Made by a program: the position numbers and the translations under genes. 64,000 nt of DNA from Salinisphaera orenii subsp. halophila YIM 95161 (GTDB taxonomy: Bacteria; Pseudomonadota; Gammaproteobacteria; Nevskiales; Salinisphaeraceae). This document shows, piece after piece, positions 7,645 to 19,363 of this stretch. Under the pieces are notes generated by a model. The model made no database searches. It was not told the DNA's origin and saw only the letters and a list, made by a program, of their open reading frames with translations. Each line of letters opens with the position of its first letter. Position 1 is the first letter of the stretch. Where the stretch lies: contig NZ_AYKF01000001.1 of the NCBI RefSeq assembly GCF_003732545.1, positions 62,001-126,000 on the forward strand. Reading direction: 5' to 3'.

Positions 7645-7658
7645 TTGATATGCATCAA
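7645..7658 (-). promoter_or_regulatory. FNR/Anr box upstream of the PNPOx-like gene
   Basis: TTGATATGCATCAA is a perfect TTGAT-N4-ATCAA palindrome, centred 70 bp before the start at 7581. On the minus strand a -10-like GAGAAT lies at 7622-7617, so the box again falls at about -41.5. Confidence 0.82.
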
Positions 7659-7670
7659 TCGCGGCCCAAC

Positions 7671-7700
7671 GAAAAAAGCCCTCGCGGGCGAGGGCTTTCT
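7671..7700 (-). terminator. Rho-independent terminator of ssb
   Basis: AGCCCTCGC (7677-7685) and GCGAGGGCT (7688-7696) form a perfect stem. On the minus strand it is followed by a T run (A residues at 7672-7677 on the plus strand). It ends the MFS-ssb unit just before the FNR-controlled promoter. Confidence 0.88.
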
Positions 7701-7722
7701 ATACGTGGGCCGCAGCGTCGGC

Positions 7723-8229
7723 CTAGAATGGGATATCGTCGTCCAAGTCCTCGTCGAACCCGGGATCGCCCGCCGGCTGACGTTGCGGCTGCTGATGCTG
7801 GGGCTGGCTCTGGCCACCGCCGTCGCCGCCGGAAGGCTGGCGCTGCTGGCCGCCTCCGCCACCACCGCCGAAGGGCGCGCTGCCGCCACCCTTGGAGTCG
7901 AGCATCTGCATCTCGTTGGCGACGATCTCGGTGGTGTAGCGATCCTGGCCGTCCTGACCCTGCCACTTGCGGGTCTGGATGCGCCCTTCCACGTACACCT
8001 TGGAACCCTTGCGCAGGTATTCGCCGGCCACTTCGGCCAGCCGCGCGAAGAACACCACGCGGTGCCATTCCGTACGCTCCTGCATCTCGCCGGAGCTCTT
8101 GTCGCGCCAGCTGTCCGAGGTCGCGACATTGATGTTCGTGACCGCGGTACCGCCCGCGGTGTAACGCGTCTCCGGGTCGGCCCCCAGATTGCCGACGATG
8201 ATCGCCTTGTTCACGCCCCTGCTTGCCAT
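7723..8229 (-). CDS. ssb: Single-stranded DNA-binding protein
   Basis: SSB coats single-stranded DNA in replication, recombination and repair and recruits partner enzymes through its C-terminal tip. The 168-residue protein has the OB fold in residues 1-112 (start [20 protein letters not shown], then WHRVVFF and [12 protein letters not shown]). A flexible Gly/Gln/Pro-rich linker and the acidic tip DLDDDIPF complete it. The gene lies 36 bp behind the MFS gene on the same strand and is followed by a clear terminator. The order uvrA, divergent MFS gene, ssb is also found in pseudomonads. Confidence 0.97.
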   Translation of the reverse strand: MASRGVNKAIIVGNLGADPETRYTAGGTAVTNINVATSDSWRDKSSGEMQERTEWHRVVFFARLAEVAGEYLRKGSKVYVEGRIQTRKWQGQDGQDRYTTEIVANEMQMLDSKGGGSAPFGGGGGGGQQRQPSGGDGGGQSQPQHQQPQRQPAGDPGFDEDLDDDIPF

Positions 8230-8265
8230 AACACGCTCCGTCGATGATTGCCTGTCGCGCCGGTA

Positions 8266-9630
8266 TCAGGCCTGCGCCGGTCGCTGGGCGAACCGTGCGA
8301 GATCGTCTTCGCCGACGACCGCGCTGTCCACCTTGAGATAGATTACGCCATCCTCGGGCACGGCGACGGCCTCGATCACGCCGGGTTCCGCCCGCAGACG
8401 GTCGGCCCTGTCCCGCGCCGCGTCCGGCTCCATGTCGGCCACGTTGACCATGTGACTCTTGGCGAAACGCGGTGGCGTCATGGTGACCGCCACGAAGAAC
8501 CAGATCAACGCCGCGAGGGCGGAGAAGATGAACACGCCCTCGGGGCCGTCCAGACCGTAGGCCCAGCCGCCGACCGTGCCGCCGATGAAGATGCCGAAGA
8601 ACTGGGAGCTGGAATAGACCCCCATCGCGGTCCCCTTGGCCTCGGCCGGCGCGACCTTGGAGATGAGCGACGGCAGGCTCGCCTCCATGATGTTGAAGGC
8701 GGCGAAGAACAGGGTGAGGACCACCACCAGCTCGACCAGGCTGGCGTGCCAGATCAGCAGCGCGACCTGGGTGAGGCCGAGCGTGACGATGGCGCCGACG
8801 AAGACCGCCTTCATCTGCCGCTTGGCCTCGGCGAGGATGATCATCGGCACCATGATCACGACCGAGGCCGCCAGCACCGGCAGCCACACCATCCACTGCC
8901 GCGACTGGGGGATGCCGATGATGTCGTGAAGGACATTGGGCAACGCGATGAAGCTGGCGGTGAGAATCGCGTGGAGGGCGAAGATGCCAAAATCCAGCCG
9001 CAGCAGCTGGGCGTCGCCCAGCACGCGCGAGAACAGCGCCGGCACGGTGCCCGTGTCTCGGTGGCTCTTGAGCTGCGCGGGCTGCGGCGTCACGCCGAAC
9101 AGCACGCCGATGCCGGCCACCGCCATCAGGGCGGTCAGCCAGAAGATCCCCGGCACCCCGATCACCGCGTCCAGCAGCGGCCCCAGCACCAACGACAGCG
9201 CGAACGACAGACCGATGGTCATGCCGATGATCGCCATGGCCTTGGTGCGCTCGGTTTCCCGGGTCAGGTCCGCGCCGAGGGCCAGGATGACCGAGCCCAC
9301 CGCGCCCGCGCCCTGCAGAACGCGCCCGAGGATCACGCCGTGGATGGTGCCCGACATCGCGGCGACCACGCTGCCGGCGGCGAAGATCAGCAGGCCGATC
9401 GTGATCATGCGCTTGCGGCCGATGCGATCGGAGAGCATCCCGAAGGGAATCTGCAGCAGCGCCTGGGTGAGCCCGTAGGCGCCCAGCGCGAGGCCCACGG
9501 TCAGCGGCGTCGAGCCGGCCAGGTGCTCGGCGTAGAAGGTGAACACCGGATAGATCATGAACAGCCCGAGCATCCGCAGGGAGAAGATGCCTGCGAGAGA
9601 GAACGCTGCCCGGGTCTCGGTGCTGGTCAT
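8266..9630 (-). CDS. MFS transporter with C-terminal YAM-like domain (YajR family)
   Basis: A 454-residue inner-membrane transporter of the major facilitator superfamily. Twelve hydrophobic segments are visible. The motif A signature between helices 2 and 3 reads GMLSDRIGRKRMI (about residues 62-75). After the last helix a roughly 65-residue soluble tail begins at NVADMEPDAARDRADRL and ends near the C-terminus; its ferredoxin-like pattern (VIEAVAVPEDGVIYLKVD) resembles the YAM domain of E. coli YajR. The substrate is unknown. It is transcribed with ssb and divergently from uvrA. No LexA-type box was seen in the 246-bp divergent region. Confidence 0.88.
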   Translation of the reverse strand: MTSTETRAAFSLAGIFSLRMLGLFMIYPVFTFYAEHLAGSTPLTVGLALGAYGLTQALLQIPFGMLSDRIGRKRMITIGLLIFAAGSVVAAMSGTIHGVILGRVLQGAGAVGSVILALGADLTRETERTKAMAIIGMTIGLSFALSLVLGPLLDAVIGVPGIFWLTALMAVAGIGVLFGVTPQPAQLKSHRDTGTVPALFSRVLGDAQLLRLDFGIFALHAILTASFIALPNVLHDIIGIPQSRQWMVWLPVLAASVVIMVPMIILAEAKRQMKAVFVGAIVTLGLTQVALLIWHASLVELVVVLTLFFAAFNIMEASLPSLISKVAPAEAKGTAMGVYSSSQFFGIFIGGTVGGWAYGLDGPEGVFIFSALAALIWFFVAVTMTPPRFAKSHMVNVADMEPDAARDRADRLRAEPGVIEAVAVPEDGVIYLKVDSAVVGEDDLARFAQRPAQA

Positions 9631-9876
9631 AGGGCGCCCTGGTGGAGCGTGATGGGTTCAGGGCCGGACTACGCATCGGCGAACGATCGCGACGCGCACC
9701 GCCGGCTCCACCGCCCGCCTCGGCTCGAAGTGCGGGCGGGCATCGACACCGCCTGAAGCGACGCCGCCGAACGGTCGCGGAGTCTAGCACAGCGCCGTCT
9801 CGGCCGGCCTTGTGTAATGGATTTTCGGCGCCACGTATACTCGCCCTCTTGATCTTTGCCCGGTGGTCTTTTCCGC

Positions 9877-12858
<2,982 letters not shown>

Positions 12859-13148
12859 GCGGCGGCCGGCGCGCGGACGCGTCTCGCGCGCACGCCGGCC
12901 TGACACGACCGAGACGCTACGCCGGCAGGGGCGGCGTGTCGGCAGAGCCGCCACGGTGCCCGCATCGCGAGGCGGCGAACCGAACAGCGGCGCCGGAGAG
13001 CCACAGCCTGTCGAGGCACCGGGGCGTTCAGCTCCGGGCGCCTCGGACGCGCATCGCACGAGTCGCCAAGGCCATGGCCGCGGGCCCGCGCCACAGTCGG
13101 TACGAGCGGCGAACCGTCCGCCGGCGACGACGGCTCGCCCCGCCCGAT

Positions 13149-14552
13149 TCAGTCGGCGTCGGTCAGGTCGACCCGGAACGTCAGCCGATAATCCTCGCCG
13201 GTCTCGCGGACCGTGAACATGAAGTCGAAACGGTACTCGCCCGGCACCGCGATGTTCTCGGCAATGGTCGCGAACGCGAGCGAGTCGCCGGCCACGACCG
13301 TGTCGCCGCTGGCCAGGCCGTCGACGGACAGGTCAGGCTCGTTGCCGTCACTCGTGCTGCGCACGACCTCGTAGCGAAGATCGTCGATCGTGTAAGCCTG
13401 ACCGACCGCCTCCAGGCGGAAGCGACCGACACGGAGGCTCCCGAGCGTATTCGCGCCATCCGGAATCTCGGTGATGGTCAGCTGCGACGCGAAGATGTTG
13501 GCGTCGATAGCCGTATAGTCGGGCGATCCGTCGACCGGATTACCGCGGTCTACGGACAACACCAGAACCGGCCCGGCGCTGACCGTCGCACGATCGGTAT
13601 CGCTCGCCTGGCCGTCCGAGACCGTCAGTTCGACGATGTAGTCCCCGACCGCGTCGGTGGTCAGCGACGGCTGTGCGTCGTTGGGGTCAGCCAGGCTTGC
13701 GGCACTGTCATCAGGACGGGAGACGATCCGCCAGTCGTAACTCAGGTCGTCCTCGTCGGCGTCGCTGCTGCCGCGGCCGTCCAGCGTCGCGGTGTCGTTG
13801 ACCGACACGTTCCGGTCGGGACCGGCGTCGGCGACCGGCGCACTGTTGGCCGTGGACGCCGTGACGGTCACCCGATCCTCGCGGCTGTCGCGTTCCCCGT
13901 CGTTGACGACCAGCGACAGCGTGTAGTCGCCGGCCGCTTCGGCCACGAAGGCCGGGGTGGCAGCGTTGGCGTCGTCGAGCGAAGCGGAGCTTCCGGACGG
14001 CTGCGAGACGAAGGCCCAGCGATAGCTCAGATCATCGCCGTCGGCGTCCCGGCTGCCGGTGCCGTCGAGCGTGACCTCGGCGCCGGTCTTCACGGCCTGG
14101 TCGGCCCCGGCGTCGGCCGAGGGGCGCGTGTTCCCGGAGGTCGCGGTGACGGTGACGCGATCGGTCGCTTCGTTACCCCGGCCGTCAGCGACCGTCAATT
14201 CGGCCACATAGGTGCCGTCGGCGTCGGCCGAGAACCGAGGCGTCGCGGTGTCGCCGTCGGCGATTTCGGCGTCGCTGTCATCCGGAGTCGACACCAGCCG
14301 CCAGGCGAACTCGAGGCTGGCGTCGTCGCTGACGGTACTGTCCGAGCCGTCCAGCGTGACCGTGGTGCCGGTCACGACATCGCGGTCGTCGCCCGCATCG
14401 GCGTTCAGGGTGGCATTCGGCTCGCCGGGATCGGCGCCGTCGTTGCCGTCGTCGTCATCGTCACTGCCGCCGCCACCACCGCCACCGCATCCCGCGAGCG
14501 CGAGAACCAACAGCGCAAGGACGCACCAGCGCGATATCCGATCGAACACCAT
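13149..14552 (-). CDS. Acidic surface lipoprotein with three PKD-type repeats
   Basis: The 467-residue product has a lipoprotein signal: Arg5/Arg8, a Leu-rich core and the lipobox LALAGC with Cys22. A poly-Gly then poly-Asp linker follows. Three tandem PKD/Ig-like units of about 95-100 residues come next, each with the pattern DAG-x-D, VTLDGxxS, LxYxWxxVSxP and VxDG. A C-terminal domain of about 115 residues of no recognised family ends the protein. The product is very rich in Asp and Ala. It is probably exposed at the outer membrane or in the periplasm. The start ATG at 14552 is chosen because it sits directly before the signal peptide; an upstream start at 14588 adds 12 residues. It is convergent with uvrA. 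No function is assigned. Confidence 0.82.
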   Translation of the reverse strand: MVFDRISRWCVLALLVLALAGCGGGGGGGSDDDDDGNDGADPGEPNATLNADAGDDRDVVTGTTVTLDGSDSTVSDDASLEFAWRLVSTPDDSDAEIADGDTATPRFSADADGTYVAELTVADGRGNEATDRVTVTATSGNTRPSADAGADQAVKTGAEVTLDGTGSRDADGDDLSYRWAFVSQPSGSSASLDDANAATPAFVAEAAGDYTLSLVVNDGERDSREDRVTVTASTANSAPVADAGPDRNVSVNDTATLDGRGSSDADEDDLSYDWRIVSRPDDSAASLADPNDAQPSLTTDAVGDYIVELTVSDGQASDTDRATVSAGPVLVLSVDRGNPVDGSPDYTAIDANIFASQLTITEIPDGANTLGSLRVGRFRLEAVGQAYTIDDLRYEVVRSTSDGNEPDLSVDGLASGDTVVAGDSLAFATIAENIAVPGEYRFDFMFTVRETGEDYRLTFRVDLTDAD

Positions 14553-14701
14553 GGACAACCCCCCGTTGATCGCAGCCGAATGCTGCACTACGCGTATTTA
14601 TTCACGTTAAACACAGGATTACAACAGGATCGCGTGCAAGCATTATCTGTCGTACGGCCGGTGGCGCGGCCATGCGGCCACGGTGCCGTTTTCGCGCAGC
14701 C

Positions 14702-15439
14702 TCAACCCACGGACCACACCAGGCTCGCCATGCGGCCGGTCTGCGGACTGCGCCTATAGGAGTAGAAGCGCTCCGGATCGTCGATGGTGCACAGCCCACC
14801 CCCGTGGATCGACGCCACCCCGGCGCGGCGCAGACGCGCACGCGCCAGCGCGTAGATGTCAGCAAGATATTTGCCGGGGGCGGCCGCGGGCGTGAAGGCG
14901 GCGGCATCGTCGGCCCAGTGGTCGCAGAAGACAGCGCGAACCTCGGCGCCCACCTCGAAATTGTGCGCACCGATCGCCGGGCCGAGCCAGGCCAGCAACC
15001 GTTCCGGCGCAGCCGGCGACGCGGCGACGGTCGCCTCCAGCACCCCGGCCGCCAGTCCGCGCCAGCCGGCGTGAGCCGCGCCCCAGCAGGTGCCCTCCCG
15101 ATCGCAGAACAGCACCGGCAGGCAGTCCGCCGTGAGCACGGCACAGACCGTCGATGTCGCCGCGCCCACACTTGCATCGGCCTCACCGGCCACCGCCGCA
15201 TCGGCGTCGACGACCCGGGTGCCGTGCACCTGGTACAGCCACGCCGGCGCGCCGGGCAGCGCCAGTTCCGTCTGCAGGCGATCCCGGTTCGCGGCGACCG
15301 CCGCGGCGTCGTCGCCGGTCCGATCGCCAAGATTGAGGCTGTCGAAGGGCGGCGCGCTGACGCCGCCGGCCCGCAGTGTCGTGCCCGCGCGTATCGAAGC
15401 CGGCGCCGGCCAGTCCGCTGCCAGGAAACCGACGCTCAT
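14702..15439 (-). CDS. pgeF: Peptidoglycan editing factor PgeF (YfiH, laccase-domain family)
   Basis: This 245-residue protein belongs to the DUF152/YfiH family. Members were first reported as polyphenol oxidases and later linked to purine nucleoside metabolism and to removal of misplaced L-Ser from peptidoglycan precursors. Family hallmarks are visible: QVHGTRV, TADCLPVLFCD, HAGWRGLAAGV with the metal-binding His/Cys, and a C-terminal CTIDDPERFYSYRR. The ATG at 15439 overlaps the rluD stop by 4 bp (ATGA), so the genes are translationally coupled; rluD-pgeF is a common pairing in proteobacteria. Confidence 0.92.
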   Translation of the reverse strand: MSVGFLAADWPAPASIRAGTTLRAGGVSAPPFDSLNLGDRTGDDAAAVAANRDRLQTELALPGAPAWLYQVHGTRVVDADAAVAGEADASVGAATSTVCAVLTADCLPVLFCDREGTCWGAAHAGWRGLAAGVLEATVAASPAAPERLLAWLGPAIGAHNFEVGAEVRAVFCDHWADDAAAFTPAAAPGKYLADIYALARARLRRAGVASIHGGGLCTIDDPERFYSYRRSPQTGRMASLVWSVG

Positions 15440-16410
15440 CGCACCGACGCCTCGGCATCGGCGGCCAGCGCGTCCAGCAGGCCTTGGAAATCGGCCGGGC
15501 GTTCGGCCTGCCACTGCATGGCCTCGCCGCTGATCGGATGCGTCAGGCCCAGGGTTCGCGCGTGCAGCGCCTGGCGCTTGAATCCGCGCAGCACCTCGCT
15601 GAAGGCCGCGCTCGCGCCCGGCGGCAACGCCAGTCGTCGGCCGTAGACCGGATCGCCCAGCAGCGGATAGCGCACGTGGGCGAGGTGCACGCGAATCTGG
15701 TGCGTGCGCCCGGTCTCGAGCCGGCAGCGGATATGGGTGTGCGCGCGGTAGCGCTGGATGACGCGATACTCGGTGATCGCTTCGCGGCCCTCCTCGCGCA
15801 CGGCCATGCGCTTGCGATCGACCGGATGGCGGTCGATGGGCGCATCCACGCGCGCGCCCGCGGTCATCACGCCGACGGCCACCGCCTCGTATTCGCGCTT
15901 GACCGTGCGCTCGGCGAGATCGGCCACCAGCTGCCGGTGCGCGGCGAAGCGTTTTGCCACCACCAGAACGCCGGAGGTGTCCTTGTCCAGCCGGTGGACG
16001 ATGCCCGCCCGCGGCAGCGCCGCCAGTTCCGGGTCATGATTGAGCAGCGCGTTCTGCAGCGTGCCGTCGGCGTTGCCCGCGCCCGGATGCATCACCAGCC
16101 CGGCCGGCTTGTCGATGACCAGCAGGTCGTCGTCCTCGTAGAGAATCTCGAGCGCGATGGGCTCCGGGCGGACGTCGCCATCGTCGGCCTCGGCGGGCAC
16201 GAACAGCCGCACGTGCTCGCCGCCGGCGACCGGCGTCTTGGCCGGCGGCGTGGCGCCGTCGACGGTCAGCGCGCCGTCGGCCAGCCAGCGCTGCAGGCGC
16301 GAACGCGAATAGTCCGGCAGCAGGTCGGCGAGCGCGCGATCCAGCCGCCGTCCGGCGTACTCGGGCGGAATGGGCGCATCGAAATCCGGCATGCGCGTAG
16401 TCATCGTCAT
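15436..16410 (-). CDS. rluD: 23S rRNA pseudouridine synthase RluD
   Basis: RluD makes pseudouridines 1911, 1915 and 1917 in helix 69 of 23S rRNA. The 324-residue product has an N-terminal S4 RNA-binding domain (GRRLDRALADLLPDYSRSRL) and the catalytic motif HRLDKDTSG with the active-site Asp. GRTHQIRVHL is also present. RluD is favoured over RluC because of the divergent bamD neighbour, the usual partner of rluD in gammaproteobacteria, and the coupled pgeF gene. Start ATG 16410 (or 16404) is chosen over 16470, which would add 20 unrelated residues. Confidence 0.92.
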   Translation of the reverse strand: MTMTTRMPDFDAPIPPEYAGRRLDRALADLLPDYSRSRLQRWLADGALTVDGATPPAKTPVAGGEHVRLFVPAEADDGDVRPEPIALEILYEDDDLLVIDKPAGLVMHPGAGNADGTLQNALLNHDPELAALPRAGIVHRLDKDTSGVLVVAKRFAAHRQLVADLAERTVKREYEAVAVGVMTAGARVDAPIDRHPVDRKRMAVREEGREAITEYRVIQRYRAHTHIRCRLETGRTHQIRVHLAHVRYPLLGDPVYGRRLALPPGASAAFSEVLRGFKRQALHARTLGLTHPISGEAMQWQAERPADFQGLLDALAADAEASVR

Positions 16411-16638
16411 GGTTGATTCACCGTGGGCCGCTTCGCAAGCGGACATGGAACGAGCGAGCCGCCCCGGCACCCCACCGCAGGAAGGCTGCTGGCGCCCGGG
16501 TGCGGCACGTCATCGCCGCGGCCCGCCGACCGCCGATCCGGCGCCGCGGCGGGCGCGTATGACTGCGGCGGAGCTTGACCGTTATACTCCGCGCTTGTTT
16601 TCAGACTATCCGCGCCCTTGGGCGCGCTCGGGGCTGGC

Positions 16639-17535
16639 ATGCGGAATATCGCTCTCGCGTTTTGTATTCTACTCGTGCTGCTCGCCGCAGGCTGCGGCGG
16701 CGACAAGGGTATCAACGAGACCGGCTACAGCGACGAGCCGCTGATCGACCGGGAAGGCAACAAGCTCGATTCCGCCGACGCCGAGCGGCTGTACGAATCC
16801 GCCCGCGAGTTCATGATCGACGAGCAGCCGGATCGCGCCCTGCGTCTGTACGCCGAGGTCCAGGCCCGGTTTCCGTTCTCGCCCTACGCCGCCCAGGCGG
16901 AACTCGAGTCGATCACGGCCCACTACCGGGCGCAGCAGTACGAGGCCGCGGTGTCGGCGGCGGACCGGTTCATCAAGCAGCGTCCGCGCAATCCGAACAT
17001 CGACTATGTGTACTACCTGCGCGGGCTGTCCAACTACAGCCGCAACGACAGCGGCCTTCTCGGCGGCGATCCGGACAAGCGCGACACGCGCTTTCTGGAA
17101 CAGTCGTTCACCGACTTCAAGCTGCTGATCGAGAACTATCCGGACAGCGTCTACGCCAAGGACGCCCAGCTGCACATGGTCGACATCCGCAACCGGCTGG
17201 CGGAATACGAGATTAACGTGGCGGAGTACTACCTGCGCCGGCGCGCCTACGTGGCCGCGAGCCGGCGCGCCGAGGGCGTGATCGAGCGCTTCCAGGGCTC
17301 GGATTCGGTGCCGCGCGCACTGGAGATCATGGAGGAGAGCTACGCCCAGCTCGGACTTGCGGATCTGGCCGAGGACACCCGCGCCATCCTGCAGACCTCC
17401 TATCCCAACTACATCCTGCACCGCGACGAGTTCTATCGGCAGCGCGCCGGCGAAGAACCGGCCTATGAACTGCCGGACATGGGCAGCGCCTCGGCCGCCG
17501 GCGGCAGCCCGTCACAGGACGACGACAGCGACTAG
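16639..17535 (+). CDS. bamD: Outer-membrane assembly lipoprotein BamD
   Basis: BamD is the essential lipoprotein of the BAM complex that inserts beta-barrel proteins into the outer membrane. The 298-residue product starts with a lipoprotein signal (LLVLLAAGC, Cys19) and then has five TPR-like helical repeats. The FPFSPYAAQAELESITAHYR stretch and RFIKQRPRNPNIDYVYYLRG are typical BamD sequences. The C-terminal 50 or so residues are a low-complexity acidic tail. ATG 16639 places the signal peptide at the N-terminus. A -10-like TATACT at 16583-16588 suggests a promoter in the gap shared with divergent rluD. Confidence 0.95.
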   Translation: MRNIALAFCILLVLLAAGCGGDKGINETGYSDEPLIDREGNKLDSADAERLYESAREFMIDEQPDRALRLYAEVQARFPFSPYAAQAELESITAHYRAQQYEAAVSAADRFIKQRPRNPNIDYVYYLRGLSNYSRNDSGLLGGDPDKRDTRFLEQSFTDFKLLIENYPDSVYAKDAQLHMVDIRNRLAEYEINVAEYYLRRRAYVAASRRAEGVIERFQGSDSVPRALEIMEESYAQLGLADLAEDTRAILQTSYPNYILHRDEFYRQRAGEEPAYELPDMGSASAAGGSPSQDDDSD

Positions 17536-17579
17536 CGCGCCACCGCCCGGCGCCGCCGACGCGTCGGGCGTGATCGGTC

Positions 17580-19208
17580 CTACAGGTCGCCGTAGACGGC
17601 GGTGATGGGATAGCGTCGATCGCGGCCGAAGGCACGGTGGGTGACCTTCGGCCCCGGCGCGGCCTGGCGACGCTTGTATTCGTTGCGGCGGATCAGGCCG
17701 GCCGCCTGGCGCACGTCGGCCTCGGCGTAGCCCAGCGCGCAGATGCCCTCGATCGACTCGCCCCGTTCGACGTAGGCCTCGATGATCGGATCGAGCACGT
17801 CGTAGTCGGGCAGAGTATCGGTGTCGGCCTGATCGGCGCGCAGCTCGGCGGAGGGCGGACGCTCGATGACGCGCGCCGGAATCACTTCGCCACGCGTGTT
17901 GCGAAACCGTGCCAGCCGGTAGACCCAAGTCTTGTAGATGTCCTTGAGCGGCGCGAAACCGCCGCACATGTCGCCATACAGCGTGGCATAGCCGACCGCC
18001 ATCTCCGACTTGTTGCCGGTCGCCAGCACCACGTGGCCGAACTTGTTGGACAGTGACATCAGCAGCGCGCCGCGAATGCGCGACTGCAGATTCTCCTCGG
18101 CGGTGTCGGGCGCGCGATCGCCGAACAGCGGGCCGAGCGTAGCCAGCAGCGCGGAAAAGCCCTGTTCGATCGACATCTCGTCATAGCGCACACCCATGCG
18201 CCTGGCCTGTTCGGCGGCGTCGACATTGCTGATGTCGGCGGTGTAGCGCGAGGGCATGGACACCGCCCAGACCCGATCGCCGCCCAGCGCATCGGCGGCC
18301 ACCGCCATGGCCAGCGCCGAGTCGATGCCACCGGAGGCGCCGATCAGCGCCCCGGGGAAGCCGTTGCGATCGACATAATCACGGATCGCACGGACCAGGG
18401 CGTCGTAGACCAGCGCCTCGGGCGACTGGTCTTCGGCGATGGTACCGACAACGTGCGACCCGTCCTGCGGCGCCGGCCAATCGAGGCAATAGACGCCGGA
18501 CTCGAACGCCGGCGCGCGCAGCGTCAGCTGGCCCCGCCGATCGACCGCACAGGAGCGGCCATCGAAGACCAGTTCGTCCTGGCCGCCAACACAGTTCACG
18601 TAGCAGATGGCAAAGTCGTTGGCCGTGGCGCGCTTCGCAAGCAGGCCTTCGCGCTCGGGCTGCTTGTCGGCGTGAAACGGCGAGGCGTTGAGATTGACCA
18701 GCAGTTCCGCGCCTGCGGCCTTCGCCTGCGCGGCCGGGCCGGTTTCCCAGATGTCTTCGCAGATGGTGACGCCGACCTGCCGGCCGGCGAGTTCGAACAC
18801 GCAGGGCGAATCGCCCGGCCGGTAATGGCGCCGTTCGTCGAAGACGCCGTAGTTGGGCAGACATTGCTTGCGATAGTGCGCAAGGCGCTCACCGTCGCGC
18901 ACCACGACCGCCGCGTTGTAGATGATATCGCCGTCGTACTCCGGATAGCCGATCACGGCGGTGATGCCGGTCAGCTCATGCGTGAGCCGCTCCAGCGCGG
19001 TTTCGATCGCACGCGGCAGGCCGCGCCGCAGCAGCAGATCGTCGGGCGGATAGCCGATCAGCGCCATCTCGGGAAAGGCCACCAGGTCGGCGCCCTGATC
19101 GTCGCGCGCTGTCATGGCGGCATTGATCATCTGGCGAGCGTTGCCCTCGATATCGCCAACCCAGACGTTGAGCTGCGCCAGCGCGATACGAAGTGACGAA
19201 TCACCCAT
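17580..19208 (-). CDS. nadE: Glutamine-dependent NAD+ synthetase
   Basis: It performs the last step of NAD synthesis: deamido-NAD plus ATP and glutamine-derived ammonia to NAD. The 542-residue protein fuses an N-terminal carbon-nitrogen hydrolase domain with a C-terminal ATP-pyrophosphatase domain. The hydrolase domain shows the Glu of FPEMALIGYPP, the Lys of YRKQCLPNYGVFDE and the Cys of TICEDIW. The synthetase domain has the P-loop GASGGIDSALA, then ATGNKSEMAVGY. ATG 19208 gives MGDSSLRIALAQLN, the family start; an upstream in-frame extension of 62 residues is Arg-rich and unrelated. It is convergent with bamD. Confidence 0.96.
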   Translation of the reverse strand: MGDSSLRIALAQLNVWVGDIEGNARQMINAAMTARDDQGADLVAFPEMALIGYPPDDLLLRRGLPRAIETALERLTHELTGITAVIGYPEYDGDIIYNAAVVVRDGERLAHYRKQCLPNYGVFDERRHYRPGDSPCVFELAGRQVGVTICEDIWETGPAAQAKAAGAELLVNLNASPFHADKQPEREGLLAKRATANDFAICYVNCVGGQDELVFDGRSCAVDRRGQLTLRAPAFESGVYCLDWPAPQDGSHVVGTIAEDQSPEALVYDALVRAIRDYVDRNGFPGALIGASGGIDSALAMAVAADALGGDRVWAVSMPSRYTADISNVDAAEQARRMGVRYDEMSIEQGFSALLATLGPLFGDRAPDTAEENLQSRIRGALLMSLSNKFGHVVLATGNKSEMAVGYATLYGDMCGGFAPLKDIYKTWVYRLARFRNTRGEVIPARVIERPPSAELRADQADTDTLPDYDVLDPIIEAYVERGESIEGICALGYAEADVRQAAGLIRRNEYKRRQAAPGPKVTHRAFGRDRRYPITAVYGDL

Positions 19209-19302
19209 ACGGGGGACTCCCGAGGCTGAAGAAAAGCCGACCTCTCGTCGGCGGGCGTTGCGACGCCAAGGATACGCCAGGACGCAGGCGGCCGAAACGA
19301 CA

Positions 19303-19327
19303 ACGGGCCGACGACAAGCCGGCCCGT
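19303..19327 (-). terminator. Probable terminator of the GFA-family gene
   Basis: ACGGGCCG (19303-19310) and CGGCCCGT (19320-19327) form an 8-bp perfect stem with a 9-nt loop, between the GFA-family gene and nadE. The T tract behind it on the minus strand is weak (TGTCGTTT). Confidence 0.5.
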
Positions 19328-19363
19328 ACCGATTCGATTTTGGATTAGAGTCGAGCGCGTCAG

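Noticed and set aside
9631-9876. A possible LexA (SOS) box between the MFS-ssb unit and uvrA.
   Set aside because: No CTGT-N8-ACAG or close variant was found on either strand, although SOS control of uvrA and ssb is common elsewhere.
12936-14759. A 607-codon plus-strand frame covering the PKD lipoprotein gene.
   Set aside because: The minus-strand product has a signal peptide, lipobox and three regular repeats. The plus-strand product has none and only reflects the repeat structure on the other strand.
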